Source of the DNA: Eublepharis macularius
Lineage: Eukaryota > Chordata > Lepidosauria > Squamata > Eublepharidae
DNA: 64,000 nt
Direction: 5' to 3'
NCBI RefSeq assembly: GCF_028583425.1
Contig: NC_072807.1
Location: 31,625,001-31,689,000, forward strand
The translations under genes were made by a program, and so were the position numbers. Below, in pieces: positions 1-12,171 of this stretch (the first letter of the stretch is position 1; each line of letters starts with the position of its first letter). Below the pieces are notes generated by a model. That model saw only the letters and a list, made by a program, of their open reading frames with translations. It was not told the DNA's origin and searched no databases.

Positions 1-499
1 GAGACTTTTCATTGTTGTCCAGAGTTCTCCCTACAAACAGGAATAATAAACAGTTACAAAGCAAGTTAATAATAACAAGGCTTTATATAGATAGTTCAAA
101 ACTTTGCACATAGTTTTGTTCCATTCAGTCAGAATGCAAAACCATGGTTCAGCAATGGTTTGTGTGATTGCTCAAATGCAGGCAGGGTTTCCAACCGTGC
201 CTAGGCAAGTGCCGAGAGATTTGGGGGGCAGTGCCTGGGAAGGGCGGAGCTTGGGGAGGGTGTGATGTCACTAGAGTGTCATTGTGGAGGCCATTTCTCT
301 CTCTCCTCTGTTTGACAAGGGTCGGGGGTTGGGTCTGAGGACATGGAATTGCCCACTGTGCCTGGGCAGGTGGGAAGCCTAAATGTGAGCCACTCCACCA
401 ACTCAACTCAGGAGGGTGGAGAAAGGCAAACTGATATCATTCCAAAGGTGCAATATCATTCTGGTATGAACCCGTGATGTCATTGTATTGGAGGTTGAT
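1..499. other. Intergenic, nothing recognised
   Basis: No coding or repeat assignment I can support. Short reading frames here show no conserved motif. Confidence 0.5.
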
Positions 500-907
500 T
501 AGAGATGGGCATGAACCAGAAAAAAACAAACAAACCGTGCGGTTTGTGGTTCGTCGCATTTCACGAACCACGAACTTTCATGAACCTTCCCGGGTTCACA
601 AACTGGTTTGTTTGGTTCGTGAAAACATCAAATCCAGGTCACCGAATTGTCACTTCCGGGTCAGCAGAAGACCACTTCTGGGTCAGTAGAAGGTCTGCAG
701 GAAGTCCATCCCCTGTTGCCTAAGAAACTGATTGATCGGTGCCAGGCTGTCTGCAGTGACGAACCAAAAAACCAAACCAAATGAACCAGTTTAAAGTTCG
801 TGGCGGTTTGTCAGAAATGGGCTCTGATGAACCGCCGGTTCGCGAACCGTGAACCAGTCTGGTTCATCACGAACTTTGGTTCATATTTCAGTTCGTGCCC
901 ATCTCTA
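500..907. mobile_element. hAT-like non-autonomous DNA transposon (MITE), family A copy 1
   Basis: Terminal inverted repeats TAGAGATGGGC / GCCCATCTCTA, 408 bp, rich in CGAACC/GGTTCG motifs, no coding capacity. Flanks AGGTTGAT and ATGATGAT agree at 6 of 8, consistent with an aged 8-bp hAT duplication. Same family as 17607-17946. Confidence 0.8.
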
Positions 908-1030
908 ATGATGATGTCATTTCCAGGTTCACACCAGAAGTGATGTTGTGAAGTTGGAGCAATACCGATTTTTTTCTTCATTCCCCTCTGCTCCTACTGC
1001 CCGACTGATTGATGCACTCTGAAGATCAGT

Positions 1031-1165
1031 TTCAGGTAGGTAGTCGTGTTGGTCTATAGTAGAAGAGCAAGATTTTGGTCCTTAAAAACCAACTAAGATC
1101 AGTTGTAATTCCAGGAAAGCTCAAGGCCCCACCTGGAGATTGGCAACTCTACCTCCAGGGCAGCT
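1031..1165. repeat. Fragments of a snap-back repeat and a GGGTTGCCA-type MITE
   Basis: 1031-1085 matches the 'GTGTTGGTCTATAGTAGAAG' end seen in several snap-back repeats in the window; 1095-1165 resembles the ends of the elements at 8602 and 26382. Confidence 0.5.
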
Positions 1166-1278
1166 TGCTTTTATTGTGCTATCCCCCCTGCCAGCAAGAA
1201 GTGTGTGTCCGTATGTGTTTCATCAAGTAAACAGTGCAGACAATATATTTTTTTAAAGACACCATAATAGCAATCTAC

Positions 1279-1490
1279 GCCCTGACCTAGATAGCCCAGG
1301 GGAGCCTGATCTCATCAGATCTCAGAAGCTAAGCAGGGTCAGCCTTGGTTAGTAATTGGATGGGAGACGTCCCATGAAGACCAGGGCTGCAGAGGCAGGC
1401 AATGGCGAGACACCTCTGTTAGTCTCTTGCCATGAAAACCCCACCAGGGGTTGCCATAAGTCAGCTATGACTTGAGGGCACTCTCTACCT
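1279..1490 (+). repeat. 5S-rRNA-derived SINE
   Basis: The head matches 5S rRNA, including the internal promoter boxes: AGAAGCTAAGCAGGGTC and TGGATGGGAGAC. The body and tail (AGGCAGGCAATGGCGAGACA, then CATAAGTCAGCTATGACTTG) are shared with the minus-strand copy at 25377-25586. It is a SINE, not a 5S gene: the head diverges from 5S and the tail is unrelated. Confidence 0.85.
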
Positions 1491-2291
1491 ACCTAATAGC
1501 AATCTGTTTCAAACACACACAGGCGCTGTGGTGTTTTCTTTTACAGATAAATGACACACTCTGATCACACATTCCCTGTGTCACATGAGGTTTGGCCTTC
1601 GCTCTCTCAGCTACTACATTAGACAAGGAGATGAATTTAAACTGAAGGGAAAGTTGAGGCACGGCGTGGTCAAAACACTATCCAGTCCTGCAGTTCCAGT
1701 TGTGGTTTCCTGCATCCACCTGGGCACGTCTCACTGTCTTTTATGCCTTGCTAGTCGCCGTTGGTGTAAGGAACTGGAGTCACAGTCACTGAACAGGAAC
1801 TGTGCTCACATTTCTGGGTACGATCCATCGCACGGCCAGCCATTCCATACCACACTCCATAATCCTGCCTTCCTGCGATTTTCTCTCTAACCCAAATGCC
1901 TTTGCGCACGCCTCATTGGACAGCCAACCACAGCCAAATTTGCTGCCTTTAAAAAGCCATTTTTAAGTTATTTGAGCGCAAAAGGAAGACAGCGAAAACT
2001 AATGGCTTCCCTGGCAGTTGACCTTTCTCCATGGCTGGGGAACTCCAAAATGGACGAACCGTGCATCAGATCAAACTTTTTGGAGATACTCAGAAGCAAC
2101 ATTAGAAGGGCGTTAGGGGTTGCACTAGAGAATGGGACAGCATAAATCACGCCCTGGGACCCTGCATGTGGAAGGTCCTTTGTTGAATTTCTGGGCATCG
2201 CCCAAGACAGCCGCTCCTCAAAAAGATCAGGGCTTCGGAGAATAACAGCTACTTGGTGCAAAACATGTTAGAATAGGTAAGTTAGGTAGAT
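1491..2291. other. Intergenic, nothing recognised
   Basis: No feature supported. Short frames at 1585-1890 and 1968-2261 lack any family signature. Confidence 0.45.
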
Positions 2292-2520
2292 TGAGGGCCA
2301 AACTACAAGTGACGCCTGACACTTGTCAGCTTCCCTCAAGTTTTGATGGGAAATGTAGGCAGCTTGGTAGAATGTTGGACAAGTGACAATTCAAAAGTCC
2401 ATTGGACAGCAGTCGGAGAGCCAAGCTGCAAGACCAGGACGCCTACATTTCCCATCAAAACTTGAGGGAAGCTGACAAGTGTCCAGCGAGTGTCAGGCAT
2501 GACTTGTAGTTTGGCTCTGA
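2292..2520. mobile_element. Palindromic MITE, family B
   Basis: About 70-bp arms in inverted orientation: GGGCCAAACTACAAGTGACG at the left and its near-complement ending CTTGTAGTTTGGCTCTGA at the right, sharing an inner GGGAAATGTAGGC / GCCTACATTTCCC. About 229 bp, no coding. Confidence 0.75.
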
Positions 2521-4195
2521 ATGGTCCTATAGTGTAGATTTTAAGAAGAAGAGAAACACAATAGCCACTTCTGGTAGTACATTGGCTGGGAGGGGGGATG
2601 CCTGACTGGCAAAGCCAACCCCAACATGGTTTTGTGAAGGGGTCCTTGTCACAACAATATTGGAGACATTTGTAACTCCATGTCTCTAGATTCTGTGCCT
2701 TGAAAGAAGCAAATAACTGGCCTCTTGTGAGTCTCACAACCCTGCATCAGACTCACCGATGCCAGTACGTTCTGTTTCCTGTGTGTGTTAGATGCCCACA
2801 GCTTGCTGCAGTTTGCAACTTGACTATCAATGTGTGCATGGAGAACTGCGAACACTCACATGGAAAGGAGATGAAAGGGGAGGGAGGGCAGCGAACAGGT
2901 GTAAATTGAATGCAAACCGAAGCCTGCCTCATTAAATAAACAAGATCTAGCACCAGATCCGTGAGAGGCAATCGGTTCAGGGGAGCTGCAGCATTTTGAA
3001 ACATAGAGGGTGCACGAAGGAGCTCTGGACTAACCGGAGTGGCTCTGCAATCGAGGATTACCCTAAAACTGGAGGGATGGAAGAAGAGTGGAGATTAAAT
3101 GGAGGAACTGAAGAAATTAGACATACGTTGGAGGCGCTTTCTGAAGGATCTGTGTGCATTTGGGCATACATACAAATGTATGCCAGCAAATGTTTATTTT
3201 TGTAGATGTTGGGCGGACAAGAGTGCATCCCAGAAGCACCACCTCGCGGCTAGCCGATTGGGCTTTGCGAATCTGTATGGCAGCATCCTTCTACGCCAGC
3301 CTGGAAACAGCTGAGACAAACCCAAGATCCCATTCACAGCAACAGGAGCAGCCCACCAGTTGCACATCACCATGGCAACCACCAATGAGAATCCTCCTGG
3401 CTGCTATCTGACCACCTGTAACCTGGCTAGTAGAATCTCCGAGTTTCTCCCTTACAACCACATTCTAACCGTGTTTGCTTCTTCCTGTTCTTCCCAATTG
3501 GCTTTCTTTGTGAGCGCTTCGGTTTCAGGCTGCAGCCAAGCTGCTATCCACATTCTTCAGCCCCCGAATGTCAGAAGAAATGGTGGCAATGATGAAGCCC
3601 TGGCTCGGGCTGGATGGGCCAACATAATGCTGTGACATCTCCATAAATCATTTTCTTAGATGAAGGTGGCCTTGGAATGCTGGTGACAATTCCATCTTTG
3701 AGAGCTGAAGATCATGAGGGGAAAAAACCTCACACAGATTAGGAGATGGCTGTATGGGCTACATAGGAAAACCAAAGATTGAAAAGCTCAGTGAGAAAAG
3801 GAATCTGAAGTAGGGAAGAAAAGGATCAAAGAGCCCAGAGGCAGCAAAGCGGACAGAGATAGCAAACAAAGCATAAACTGATGGGAAGGGTATGTTTCCG
3901 AAATGGGTAATCTAAGGAATAGCAGAGCACAGGAGATAGCAAATGAAAAAAATCTTACTGGATCTACTTTTAGGAAAATTTATGAAGCAGGTAGGAAGTA
4001 AAATAGAGAGGTAACCAAGTTAGGGTTGCCAAAAATGCTGAGAAAAAATGTTCTGCTCCTTTTATTAAGAGAGGTTAAAGGTGCGGCAATGGGCAGGTGA
4101 AGTTTTTCGTGGCATGGAGGTAAATAACGTCAGTTACCAAACAACATGAAATGGGAAGGACATTTTTTTCTCCAGTTTGTTGGTGACCCTCAGTC
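2521..4195. other. Intergenic, nothing recognised
   Basis: Unique-looking sequence with scattered short frames; no domain, SINE head or splice-ready exon I can support. Confidence 0.4.
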
Positions 4196-4290
4196 AGGCA
4201 CAGAGAAGTACAGATCCAGTGGCACCTTAAAGACGAACAACGTTTAGTTCAATATAAGCTTGCCCGAGTCACAGTTCGTTGTTTCAGGTA
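4196..4290. repeat. Snap-back repeat fragment
   Basis: Contains CCAGTGGCACCTTAAAGACG and a GAGTCACAG end, the hallmark segments of the snap-back repeat that recurs at 15704, 47711, 49168 and 55270. Confidence 0.6.
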
Positions 4291-6149
4291 GATCTGTGCA
4301 ATAAAGCTACCTTCAAATCCATCTGTAGGGACAGAATGTGGCACTCATGGTACAGGGCGTAGTACAAGTATAGCACTAAGGGGAAAACTGGCATTTTAAA
4401 AATCATCTGGAGGGAGCTTGTCAACCACTTGAAAACTCCCTGGCTTCCCACGGCTTCCCTGCCAACATCTACCATCGTAAAAGAGCATCTTGAGATTTCC
4501 TTCCAAGATGATGGCATTGTTTGTTTCCATGGCAAGAATGGATCCAAACAGTGTAACACTGCCATCTGGCGATCCAGGCTATGAAACAAAGCAAGCTCAT
4601 GGCTGCAAAGGCTTCTGAAACAATTGGTTTGGCATGTATCAATAGAGACCCTCGTTTGGAAGCTCTTTGGTGCTCCACTCCATGGGAAATGGATCCCAAT
4701 CAGAGGAGAGCAGAGGCAGACTAGATTTGCTCTCTGTACTACAGGTCTGAGTCATCGTTTGCATCGTGGTGGAAAACCCCAGTTGATAATTAATAAATGC
4801 ATTAGTGGAGCAGAGAGGGGCACTTTATACTGATGTATGGTTATGGATTTTATGCCACGGTTACAAAGATATGGGATTTGCTTTCCCAGGGGGCTGTTTA
4901 GAGATATAAACGCACAGCCCGGCAAAGCCTTATTAACCGTCATTTCAGTATGCTTAGAATACAGCCCCCGATGGGGCAATTGGACCACGTGGATATTTTC
5001 ACGGTTTTATACCCACTGAATAAGCCATGGGGCACCGTGCCATTGCATATTGCCAAATTAGAGTCCCTGGTAAGGTAGGGAAGATGTATTGCTAGGCAAC
5101 AGCCAACGGAATGAAAGGAAGCTTCCAAAATAAGAATGGAAGGGCTTTGTGTTTTAGGTGATGGTGAGTAGGGAGGGGGGAATGCTCCTCTGAAGAAAGG
5201 AATTCTTCCTCTCCCTTTTACAATGATTTATCCGGTTGGGCTAATTTTATAAACTGACCAGATTAATATGGTGTGTATGGAGGGGAGGGGAGAATCCAGT
5301 CGTAGATTCCCAGATTATTTCTCTCTGAAAATGTGAAGTTTGGCTGTATTGAAAATCATCATCTGTCCTTGGTCTTCCAGATAGAAAGTAAAACCATAGA
5401 GACTTAGGCAGAATTTTTGTTTCCCATCTAGTAACAAGAGGGGTATGAGCCAGGCGGGATTTAAGATCTACTACATGTCTCAGGGCTGGGCTAACATTTG
5501 TTTAGGCCTGGATTGACTCCTGTGAATATTCCCTGTATCTGTGAAAAATGTAACATGAAGATGATATTTTTATGCCTGTGGATCACTTCCTTACTCATAT
5601 ATGCAAAGCAGGTTGACACCCTCCATAGAGAATCCAGCTGATCTAACACAGAAAAGGAGTTTCTCCAGATTTTGCCCAGAGATTGGCTGTGTGGGGGAAA
5701 CTGGTAGGAACTCCTGGCCAAGGAGCTAACTGCACATTGCATGCAGAGGCTCCCTTCTCCACCACCCCCTTGCAGAAATGAGGTGCAAGAGACCCCACTA
5801 ATGTCCAAAAGGTGTGCGAAGAGTCAGAAATTGAATTCGGCTCGCTCGGGAAATGAGAGATTGCACCAGAGGCCCCTATGAAGTCACAGAGACCTCTGGA
5901 GTGATGCCCCATTTCGTTGTAGCAATAAAGGCATCGGAGTGCATGATTCTCTGGCAATGTTTTCTCCAGCGCCACTAATCCTTTCTCCCACTGGGAGACC
6001 AACTCAGCATCTCCAGTAGGTAATGGGCCCTCTGATGAGCCATGAGCCTCCGCAAACACCTAACCGTGCCAACCACTGATGCCAACCCTGGACTCAGGTA
6101 AGACTTTTTGCTTCCTATTCTAAAACCTGATGGTTTGTCAGTGTGCAGT
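4291..6149. other. Intergenic, nothing recognised
   Basis: Includes a 138-codon minus-strand frame (5643-6059), which I do not consider a gene: no motif and no codon signature visible. Confidence 0.4.
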
Positions 6150-6660
6150 GTGCATATTTATTTATTTATTATATTTTAACCCGCCCTCCCCGCAAGCGGG
6201 CTCAGGGCAAGGCACAACATTGATTAAAATACAACATAAAAACAATAACCACAGGATAAAAACAGCAATTAATAAAACCATTCCAAGACAGGGCAGTCCT
6301 GCACTCCTGCCTGTCAACATACAAAAAGGGGAGGTAGTAGTGGACAGATAGAATACTGTACCCCTTTGGGGGGCAGCCAGCAGTGGACTCTCCATAACCC
6401 CTCATAGAGGGAGACTGGTGGAAGGCTCGGCAATGATGGACTAAAATTAGCCTCCACCATATGCCTAGAGGAACATCTCTGTCTTACAGGCCCGCCTAAA
6501 TGATACAAGATCCTGGCAGGCCCGAGTGTCCTCAGACTGAGAGTTCCACTAGGTTGGGGCCAGGACTGAAAAGGCCCTGGCCCTGGTAGAGGCCAGCCAA
6601 GCCTCCCTAGAACCAGAGACCACCAGTAGATGTTTTCCGGTTGAACGAAGTGTTCTCTGG
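6150..6660 (-). mobile_element. LINE 3' end (CR1/L2-type), 5'-truncated
   Basis: On the minus strand it reads from GGCCTGTAAGACAGAGATGT to a 3' end with GCTTGCGGGGAGGGCGGGTT and an AATAAATAAATA tail, the same order as the plus-strand element at 24290-25045. Only non-coding 3' sequence is present. Confidence 0.6.
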
Positions 6661-6685
6661 AGCACATATAGGGAGAAACGGTTCC

Positions 6686-6741
6686 TTAGGGACCTTCTTG
6701 CTCCTTTGTGCACTTAGGGACCTTCTTGCTCCTTTGTGCAC
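6686..6741. repeat. Perfect 28-bp direct duplication
   Basis: Two identical adjacent units starting TTAGGGACCTTCTTGCTCCT (6686-6713, 6714-6741). A short inverted match, ACAAAGGAGCAA, follows at about 6750. Confidence 0.9.
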
Positions 6742-7438
6742 TGCCGTACACAAAGGAGCAACCATCTCACCTTTTTGGCATCTCCACTGCCAAAGCCCCA
6801 GAATCACTTTCTGCAAACAGATTCTCAACCAGGAAGAGCAACAGAAGATCTTGGCATAGCGGCAATGGGAAGAAAGGGTGTAATTGCTCCTAAATAGACT
6901 GCCTTTTTCCGTGCAGCGCACCGAGCATCAGATGTTCCTTAATGAAGCTGCCATCTATTTTTAAGCACCTGAGTCCTCAAGGATTCACACACTGTATGTT
7001 CACACATTACCCAGACAAGCCCCCTACATGAGAAATACAAATTAAAAATAGTCGTTTGTGAGTGGCAAAGTTGGAGGCTGGGGGAGGGGGTGCTCCATTC
7101 CCCGGACCCCGTCTGAGGTTGCGGAGCCAAACTACCAGGCAGCTGGAAAAAGCTGGCTGCTGTGTTGCGCTGGGTGGATGTTCATATTTAGCAGGCACCA
7201 TCTGGAACGGGAGAGCTCCTTTTCCAAGTTCAGCAATCAGTGCAGCGTGGAGCTGAGCAAAGTTAGGACTGGCAGCCAGGCTTGGCTTGCTAGGGAATTT
7301 CATGTTTCAGGCAGGGCCTGGGAGGGGAAGAGAGAAAGAGACAGCCAGGGCCTCTCAGCCGAGACGAGAAGAAATGCAAAAAGGAAGTTTTGCTTTTTCT
7401 CTGCTTTGAGTAATGGGAGCTTGGGGTCAGGTTTTGCA

Positions 7439-7760
7439 AGATCCATATGAAGCTGCCATCTACTGAAGCAGACATCAGTCCATCAAGGTATGCGTGGTCT
7501 ATTCTGACTGGCAGCAGCACTTGAGGGTCTCAAGCAGAGGTCTTTCCCATCACCTACTATCTAATCTCTTCAACTGGAGAGACCGGGGATTGAACTTGAG
7601 ACCTTCTGCGTGCCAAGCAGAGGCTCTTCCACTGAGCCAGGGTCTCCAATCAAGGTCTTCCCCATCACTTACCACTTGATGAATTTAACTGGAAGGTGAA
7701 CCTGGGAATTTCTGCATGCAAAGCTTATGCTGTACTGCTAAGCCACAGCTCCACCCATTT
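7439..7760 (-). repeat. tRNA-derived SINE, one copy plus a second partial copy
   Basis: Minus-strand SINE with tRNA-like head (complement reads CAGTGGAAGAGCCTCTGCTT, box-B-like GGTCTCAAGTTCAATCCCCG) at 7439-7645, then a partial second copy at 7650-7755. Same family at 11290, 22902, 29468, 33996 and 39310-39925. Confidence 0.7.
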
Positions 7761-8569
7761 TTCTCAGAAAGAGTTAGGGTTGTCAATTTGCAACCTAGAA
7801 AATCTGATAACTTCTTTAAGAATGTATGAAAAGCCTTGCTGGATTAAATGTAAACCCCCTTCCCCCTGCCAACCAACATCATGCTCTGGCCACTGTGGGA
7901 AACAGGAAGGCGACGCTTCCGTTCACTGTTGCTCTGCCCAACTGGTGTTCTAAACTTGGAAGCTCCATTCAGCCATCCTGCTTCATAGCCAAATGCCAAA
8001 GAAGTGAGAGAACATACAAGGTTGCCGGTTTTGCCCTGCCGCTGGCAAGGGAAGAGGGCAGAGAAAGCGACTTAAGATGCAGCGAACAAGAAGAAAAAGC
8101 AGCCCATCTGGGACAGCACCTGGCAACTCTAGGAGGACAGAACCACGGGAACTAATGAAGTCTTCACACACACCAGTTGATCTCCAAATGTATCCACTGA
8201 GGGCGAACAAGAGGAATTGGGCAGCTGATGAAGTCACCATAGCTTCAGGACAGAGACTGTGCAAACTCCATAGATTACCAGACTGCGTACCCAAGTCCGT
8301 CGTTGAATCGTACAGATTATCATTTCTCTGGGGTAATTATCTTCCATGCCATACAGACATCCACTTATGAGCAAATTGCTTACAAAAATTAGAGTTCCAA
8401 AAGTCCTCCGAGGTGTGGGAAATGTGCTATTTATAATTAGTGCTATCTAACGGGACACTCATAAGGATCACACCGTCGGGCCCACACATTCATGTGCATG
8501 AACAGTTTGCAAGAATGCCAGTTGTGCTCCTAGCAATGTTTTTGGGCTTTTCCAGGGTAGAAGTCTGAA
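7761..8569. other. Intergenic, nothing recognised
   Basis: No supported gene, SINE or MITE. Confidence 0.4.
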
Positions 8570-8998
8570 GTAATAATAATAACAACATTTGATTTATATA
8601 TAGGGTTGCCAGCCTCCAGGTAGTGGCTGGAGATCTCCTGGAATTACAACTGGTCTCCAGGCCACAGAGATCAGCTCACCTGGAGAAAATGGCTACTTTT
8701 GGGGGTGGACTCTATGGAATTTTGCAATGCCAAGTTCCTTTCCCTCCCCAAACCCCACTTTCTCCAGGTTTCTCCAGGTTTCACCCCCCAGATCTCCAGG
8801 AATTTCCCAACATGGAGCTGGCAACCCTATTTATATACTGCCCTTCAGGGCAACTTAGCACCCACTCAGAGTGGTTTACAAAGTATGTTATTATCACCCC
8901 ACAACAACAAACACCCTGTGAGGTGGGTGGGGCTGAGAGAGCTCCTAGAAGCCGTGACTCACCCAAAGTCACCCAGCTGGCTTCAAGTACTATGAAAG
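8570..8998. repeat. SINE-like repeat split by a MITE insertion
   Basis: Outer parts 8570-8600 and 8829-8998 read continuously as a known reptile-type interspersed repeat (CTGCCCTTCAGGGCAACTTA, CACCCTGTGAGGTGGGTGGG). The MITE at 8602-8828 interrupts it. Confidence 0.65.
8602..8828. mobile_element. GGGTTGCCA-type palindromic MITE (family C) with intact TSD
   Basis: Ends AGGGTTGCCAGC / GCTGGCAACCCT, and inner GAGATCTCCTGGAATTACAA / GATCTCCAGGAATTTCCC. The flanking direct repeat ATTTATATA (8592-8600 and 8829-8837) is exact, marking the insertion. Other copies: 20667, 26382 and 50847. Confidence 0.85.
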
Positions 8999-9079
8999 CA
9001 TGGGGTAAGCTTGAGCAAAAGCTACTCCAGGATCTCAAGAGAGTAACTAGGGTGCCCAATGCAAAAGAAAAAAAAATAT

Positions 9080-9140
9080 ATCCAAGAGAACCTGAATACA
9101 ATGGGACTTACTTCTGAGTAGACCTTATGCTTGCTCTACC
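9080..9140. repeat. Fragment of an AATGGGACTTAC-type MITE
   Basis: AATGGGACTTACTTCTGAGT resembles one arm of the short palindromic MITE family found at 16099, 18778, 51611 and 63393. Confidence 0.4.
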
Positions 9141-9502
9141 AGTGTAAGGCCCTTATAAGCTTCTGTTCACGGGTATTTCCTGCCCTACATAAGAAATACC
9201 ACAAACAGGGAAGGCTTTTCCCTGCTACGGTTCACAATCCGCACTGAACAAAGCCCTGGGAGCGTTGAGCCCAAAAGAAACATAAGGCTGAATTGTTTTA
9301 AAATTGCCCTGCGACAAAGCGTCTGCAGAATCTAAGCACGTCAGGCATATTTAGGGTGGAATACATTAAACCAAGTGAAGACCCAAACTCCTCTTTATCT
9401 ATTGTTCTGCGCACAGCTGTTTCTTTACACAACACCACTTTGTTCGGCAGCCATATTGATCAACCTCCTCCTCGGTTTTTGTCTTTTTTTGTTTGACAGG
9501 AG

Positions 9503-9894
9503 CAGGGCTCATTTCGAGAGGGAACGTGCCAGAACGCAGTTCCGGCAGTTCCCCAAAGAGGTCACATGTCAGGTGGCCCTGCCCACCTGACTCAGCCATG
9601 TTGGGCCCGTTTCAGCCTGGATTGGGGCCAAAATGGCCCAGATCGGGCCTCTGACGGGTGGTGAATCATTCTCCCACTCAGCAGTGGCCCAATCCTGACC
9701 ATTTTGGGCCCCTTTTCGGCCCTGAATGGCCACAATTGGGTCCAAAACAGCCAGGATAGGTGAGGTCAGGGGGTGTGGCATATGCAAATCAGTTATGCTA
9801 ATGACACACTTCCGATGATGGCAAGGGGTGTGGCATATGCTAATGAGTTATGCTAATGAGTTCCTCCAGCTCTTTTTCTACGAAATGACCCCTG
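9503..9894. mobile_element. CAGGG-ended hAT-like MITE (family D) copy 1 with TSD
   Basis: Starts CAGGGCTCATTTCGAGAGGG, ends CGAAATGACCCCTG. Flanks GACAGGAG (9495-9502) and GACAGAAG (9895-9902) match at 7 of 8, a hAT-type duplication. The interior is rich in GGGCC/GGCCC and has repeated GCATATGC octamers. Copy 2 is at 12928-13357. Confidence 0.85.
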
Positions 9895-11289
9895 GACAGA
9901 AGCTGCCCCACCCCAGTGCTCAAAGCCCTAGGCAGGGATGCAGGGGTGCCACATCATGGGATGGCCTTCGGGGTCTTTAAATCAGCGGTATTCACTCCAC
10001 AACTTGGGGAGAGCTGCATTTGCCATGATCATCAACCAAAAGAACCACTGTTACTTCCATCCCCGGCATGAAGCCCACACCTCAGGGAGGCTCACAGCTT
10101 ATCTGTTCCTCTGGCGGAATCTGTTTCAAGGTGGGAACCACCTGCCAACCAGAAGCCCCACTAGGCAAGGGCGTAGTCCACTTTGCTGAACTGCGGGTCA
10201 AGTGCCACACGGGGGAACGGTGCTCAGAAAAGCCACAGGTGGCTGGCATCTCAAAGAGCCATACATGGCTCCCGAGCCACGGAATGCACATCACTGCTTT
10301 AAGGGGCTCTCTGACCCACAAAAATGCAGCTGCCACGTGCATCTCTTCAGCTCACTTTCATTTTAAGCAAAACTTGACCTGCTACATTTCTGCTTGCCAC
10401 ACAGCCCTTAAAGACGCAGGAGCCCTGTATTTGCAATCTCTCTCCCCCTGCCCCCCGTCAAGGTGTGTCCCCTGAAAGGGTTTAAGAATACCTTTAGACT
10501 GAAGCGTACGCACTGGGTTGGAACCCAGTGCAGGACTGCAGACTCTGTTTATTTTAAGTCTTATTGAATTAATTAGAAAATGTGTATGCTGCATCTCCAG
10601 AGATCTGGTTAAGAACTAGAGGCACCTCTCCAAAGAACCCTCCGATGGGTAGCTGTGGGGTTCTGTCAAGGAACCTTCCTTGACAAGAAAAATGCCGTGT
10701 GGGTGCTGCATTGCCACTGCAAACGCCTCTGGCTCTTACAGCAGTAGCACGTGCTACACAACGAATCGTGGCCATGTGGAAGCCCCCCTACACCCAGAGG
10801 CAGCCTGCAATAAATACTAATATCACAAAAGCCACAAGTACTATTAATGGTTTCCTGTCCAAGAGGCAAGTGCCCTCCACATTTCAAGCCATGTTCTTTA
10901 TCAGGGGCAGAATCTACAGTCCTGTCCGCAGAAAGCAGCCACAGAAATTATCTGTGCGAGTCTCGGAGATAACTTGAGACATTATCAGTCCTGCAGACCT
11001 TGGATAAATTCTCAGTTTGCCACATGAGAATGATGCTACGGATTCTGGTCCCAGTTGGGAGCTGTGCTTGAAATACACTGACCACGCGTTCCTTAGACAG
11101 TAAACATGAAGAGTAAAAAAGGGTCTAACCATTCATACGCAACACTTTCATGTAACTCCTAATTGCACAAGTTGAAAAGAATTATCTGCTTCTCCCAAAG
11201 GGCCTCTTCTTTGACTGCCAGCTGCAAAACTCCAATGCCTGTCTCTTTTTCAAGCTGTATTTTAGATTCCAAATTCCCTTCAGCCAGCA
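9895..11289. other. Intergenic, nothing recognised
   Basis: No supported gene. Sequence at 10640-10690 and 10850-10920 looks repeat-like but I cannot assign it. Confidence 0.4.
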
Positions 11290-11495
11290 CGGCTGGGGCT
11301 GGGGCTCAGCAGCAAAACATCTGCTTTGCACACAGAAGGTCCTAGGTTCAATCCCCGGCATCTCCAGTTCTAGAAGGACCAGATACAGGATGATGAGAAA
11401 GACCTCTAAATAACACCACGGAGAACTGCTGCTAGTTAGAGTAGACAGACTGTGCTCAGCTGAGGGCCTGAGTCAGTATAAGGAAGCCTGACTTG
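11290..11495 (+). repeat. tRNA-derived SINE
   Basis: GGCTCAGCAGCAAAACATCT, CTTTGCACACAGAAGGTCCT, AGGTTCAATCCCCGGCATCT (box-B-like), tail GAGTCAGTATAAGGAAGC. Confidence 0.75.
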
Positions 11496-12171
11496 TGCTC
11501 AAAATTGAACGCTTGCAAGTCCCTTTGTAGCTGGTGATAGCTAAATTGAACTTCCAAATGCCAAAGTAATGCTTTAGCCTTAGTGCCCTGATTTGTAGGC
11601 TTTCTGGCAATATTGGGTTGGCCATTGTGAGAATGAAGATACGGAACAAGATGGACTATTGGTATGATCCAGAAAGACTTTTCTTTTGTCCTTATGACAC
11701 CCAAGCACACGAAAGGGGCTTAGCAGCAACAGACTTCTACTTTAAGCCTCTTGGACCTCTCAGTGCCCATTAAGGAAACTTCTTGTGTTCAACAAAGGCT
11801 CCTGAGAGCAAAGGCCATCTCATCGCCTTACGATCATCCACCATACTGGTACCTCAAACGGTTTCCCATTAAAAGCAAACGGAAGTGGCCCACCTGCCAT
11901 TTCAGTTCTGCAGGATCCAGATAATGTAGGATGGATATATTGGATCCAGTTTTCCATAGATTAAGCACCATGAAAGAGGGTTGCCAAGTCAGATACAGAC
12001 GACAGATTTGGATGTTCCAGTACAGTGGGAGACAAAGATGGCTTGTCTTCCGCTTGCACTCTGTCTAGTTACCTGCTTCCTTCATATACTGTGCCAAAAA
12101 GGATTCCAGCGGTGTCACAGAGCAGGAGGGGAATAAGAGGAGCCGATGAAGCTGGAGAATTTCAAGATATA

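Noticed and set aside
1279-1490. 5S rRNA gene
   Set aside because: Only the middle of 5S is recognisable, the 3' half is unrelated, and a second copy shares that unrelated tail: a SINE.
5643-6059. 138-codon minus-strand frame
   Set aside because: No domain, no flanking splice logic and no codon pattern; chance frame.
8623-9117. 164-codon plus-strand frame
   Set aside because: Runs through a MITE and a SINE-like repeat, so it is not a gene.
11290-11495. tRNA gene
   Set aside because: A-box and B-box-like sequence is present, but no cloverleaf closes and the same body recurs at many sites: a tRNA-derived SINE.
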